A stretch of DNA of 64,000 bases, taken from the NCBI GenBank assembly GCA_008933995.1, contig WARS01000011.1:15192016-15256015 (forward strand), given 5' to 3'. Source of the stretch: Datnioides undecimradiatus (taxonomy: Eukaryota > Chordata > Actinopteri > Lobotiformes > Datnioididae). Below are positions 62,201-64,000 of this stretch, piece by piece. The notes below the pieces were generated by a model. That model made no database searches. It was not told where the DNA came from and was given only the letters and a program-made list of their open reading frames with translations. Made by a program: the position numbers and the translations under genes. Positions within the stretch are counted from its first letter, which is position 1, and the number at the start of each line of letters is the position of its first letter.

Positions 62201-64000
62201 TGGTCATTGTCAGAGTATATAGCTAGTCCTCTGGGGCGAAGCCTCAGTGCTGGACCTGTTTTTCAAAGTGCAGAAAGCTACTTTATGACGTAGGTCTGAT
62301 ATGGGACTAGAATCCCCTTAAAATCCTTTTATTTGTACTGAAACCGAAATGGCAAACTTGAAAATGGCATATGAGAACTGTCTTTGTAATAAAAATATTA
62401 AAGGCTCTGGCTTTTCAAAAAAACCCTCTCAGAGATCTCCTTTTTTTTTTCTTTTTCAAGAAACAGTTCTCTGCTTTTTTGAAGTGCTTTTAGATATTTA
62501 AATCTCTCTGCTAGTGTGTCATGGAAGAGGGATAGTTTCCTCAATAAACACTGTGCTTTTTATCTTTAGAAAGAACACATTTGTTTTAAATGCCGCAACA
62601 ACCAATAAAGGCTGACTAAATATGCAACAAATAAATGCCATGTTAAAGTCACCCATTTCGTTTCAGAAAAGATGACTTTACAGTCTAAGTTCACTGCCTA
62701 TTTTAGGTGGCCATCACAACACAGTCATACAGTATGTGGTTGGATTTGTTTCCCTTTTTTCCCTGCGATACATACTCACTAAAGCACTATGGACGTCACA
62801 GCGTGTTCTGAGCTGGTTGTAACAACAGAGAGACTGCACGCTGAATTTTCATGAGTACAGCCTTGGTCTATATTCCCAAATGTGATTGATCCACTGTGTA
62901 CTCTGGCAACAGGTCGAGGTTCAGTAGTGGTTGTAAATGATTACGTTTAAGATCTGTAAGTTATGGAAGGGCACACTTGTGTGCTTTGTGTTTTTCTTTG
63001 GGTCGAGGTGGAGCCCCTGTATAATTGGTGGACTGTCGATCACACTAAACCTCAAAAGCTCTAATTGATTTAAGGGGAGGCAATAATAGGAGTCCCATAT
63101 CGCAAAGACTGTATAGAACTTGTCATGCAATATAGTATTGCAGAGTCAATCATGTATGATCTTATTTTGGGTGAAGGTCCCAGCCCACTTTTCCGTAACA
63201 TTTAAATCAGATTCCCACATTGTTATTTGTGCAATCCAAAACTTTGTTAGGATTAAACCAGAGACTTATAGGAGCTTTGTGTTCTACTATGTAGGTCCCA
63301 GTGGAATATATTTTAAAATGATGGGCATATATTTCAGTAAGTTCATATTTTATTGCGAAGGCTGCCCTACTGGCTAGAAAGACAGATTCATGAGGGGATT
63401 TTTTACTGAAAAGTAAGAAAACATTGGTCTTAGGTTGGCTGTTTCTGCCATCGCAATGCAAGGTGGTGACAGTTGTCAAGGGAAATACATTGTTAAAAGT
63501 CTCTGGCTGTGCAGTGTTGTGTTGTATGTGTCTGCCATCTATTGGACTTCTGTGAAACACCACTTTGCAAATTACTTTAAAAACACAGTAGGTGACCACT
63601 TATTGACACAGGTGAAATATGTTTCTTATCACCAGATATAGTTAATGGTTATTTGTATACCATTTTTTCGGATTTATAGCGTGAAATGTCACCTGGGCCA
63701 AGTTTGCAGTAAATGGGCATCTGGACAAAGCCACCTTTTCACATTCAAAGGATGTAAATGAACCCATTATCTTGGTGAACATGAGTTGTGCTGTGAAGAT
63801 GAGTATCTCAGGGAGACAGGAGCGAAACCACAGCAAGTTGGTAGTGCCCATTTAAAAGAAACATTTTTGCGTTTATGGTAATGAGGAACAGCGGTTTGTA
63901 AAATAGAGGAAAAAAATAAATACCCCCAAATTTATTAAAAGAACTCACTTATATCCTATAACATGTGTTGCGGTAGGAGCCGGGGTAGGACGCCAGGAAA
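56273..64000. other. Non-coding, nothing firmly recognised to the right edge
   Basis: No exon, RNA gene or repeat family is recognised. The block 58270-58600 is repeat-free and of mixed composition, like a conserved element. Frames at 58661-59110, 59376-59970 and 61732-62039 are open by chance as far as I can tell. Two poly-T-type runs lie near 62442-62456. The last 40 bases (about 63960-64000) become GC-richer and could begin a new feature beyond the window. Confidence 0.45.

Noticed and set aside
1-64000. A convergent ATXN10 or FBLN1 orthologue on the - strand
   Set aside because: I looked for the conserved C-terminal ATXN10 region on the - strand by eye and found nothing convincing. A translated search could still overturn this.
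63960-64000. GC-richer right edge that might start an exon
   Set aside because: Only about 40 bases are available, and no frame or splice signal can be assigned.

Overview
The window is vertebrate DNA, most likely from a ray-finned (teleost) fish. Two things point to this. The only certain gene is the last coding exon of a Wnt7b orthologue, at the extreme left on the + strand. The dispersed repeats also look like fish repeats: a decayed Tc1-like transposon, a roughly 0.9 kb element with long inverted arms built on TTAGCTTAGC, degenerate copies of other repeats I recall as common in fish genomes, and many CA/GT microsatellites. No bacterial-type gene organisation is present.

Layout. Bases 1-215 encode the last 70 residues of Wnt7b and the stop codon. 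A probable 3' UTR follows, with two candidate polyadenylation signals (about 324 and 920). From about 1 kb to 64 kb I find no exon of a known protein. I looked for a convergent ATXN10-like gene, which lies downstream of WNT7B in human, and recognised none of it. The remaining 63 kb therefore reads as a large intergenic (or possibly intronic) stretch beside a developmental signalling gene, the setting in which long-range enhancers are often found.

Structure inside the non-coding part. (1) A cluster of five perfect POU octamers lies at 3.1-5.35 kb, and at least fifteen octamers occur across the window. (2) The inverted-arm element is at 9.44-10.38 kb, and a broken relative with a strong hairpin is at 20.3-21.0 kb. 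(3) At 28.76-29.04 kb there is an RFX-like X-box, a TATAAAA box, a local run of CpGs and a 55-codon reading frame with a signal-peptide-like start. This is the best candidate for something undescribed, but it is unproven. (4) A decamer tandem repeat is at 34.94-35.00 kb and the Tc1-like remnant is at 36.5-37.3 kb. (5) Four nuclear-receptor half-sites sit within 34 bp at 47.64 kb. (6) A degenerate tandem array of about 20 bp units is at 50.40-50.71 kb, with a second decamer repeat at 56.24 kb.

Wnt7b is a secreted lipid-modified ligand of Frizzled/LRP receptors. If the regulatory signals are real, the simplest reading is that they belong to the wnt7b regulatory landscape. No cross-species alignment or expression data were available, so the regulatory and small-ORF calls are hypotheses.
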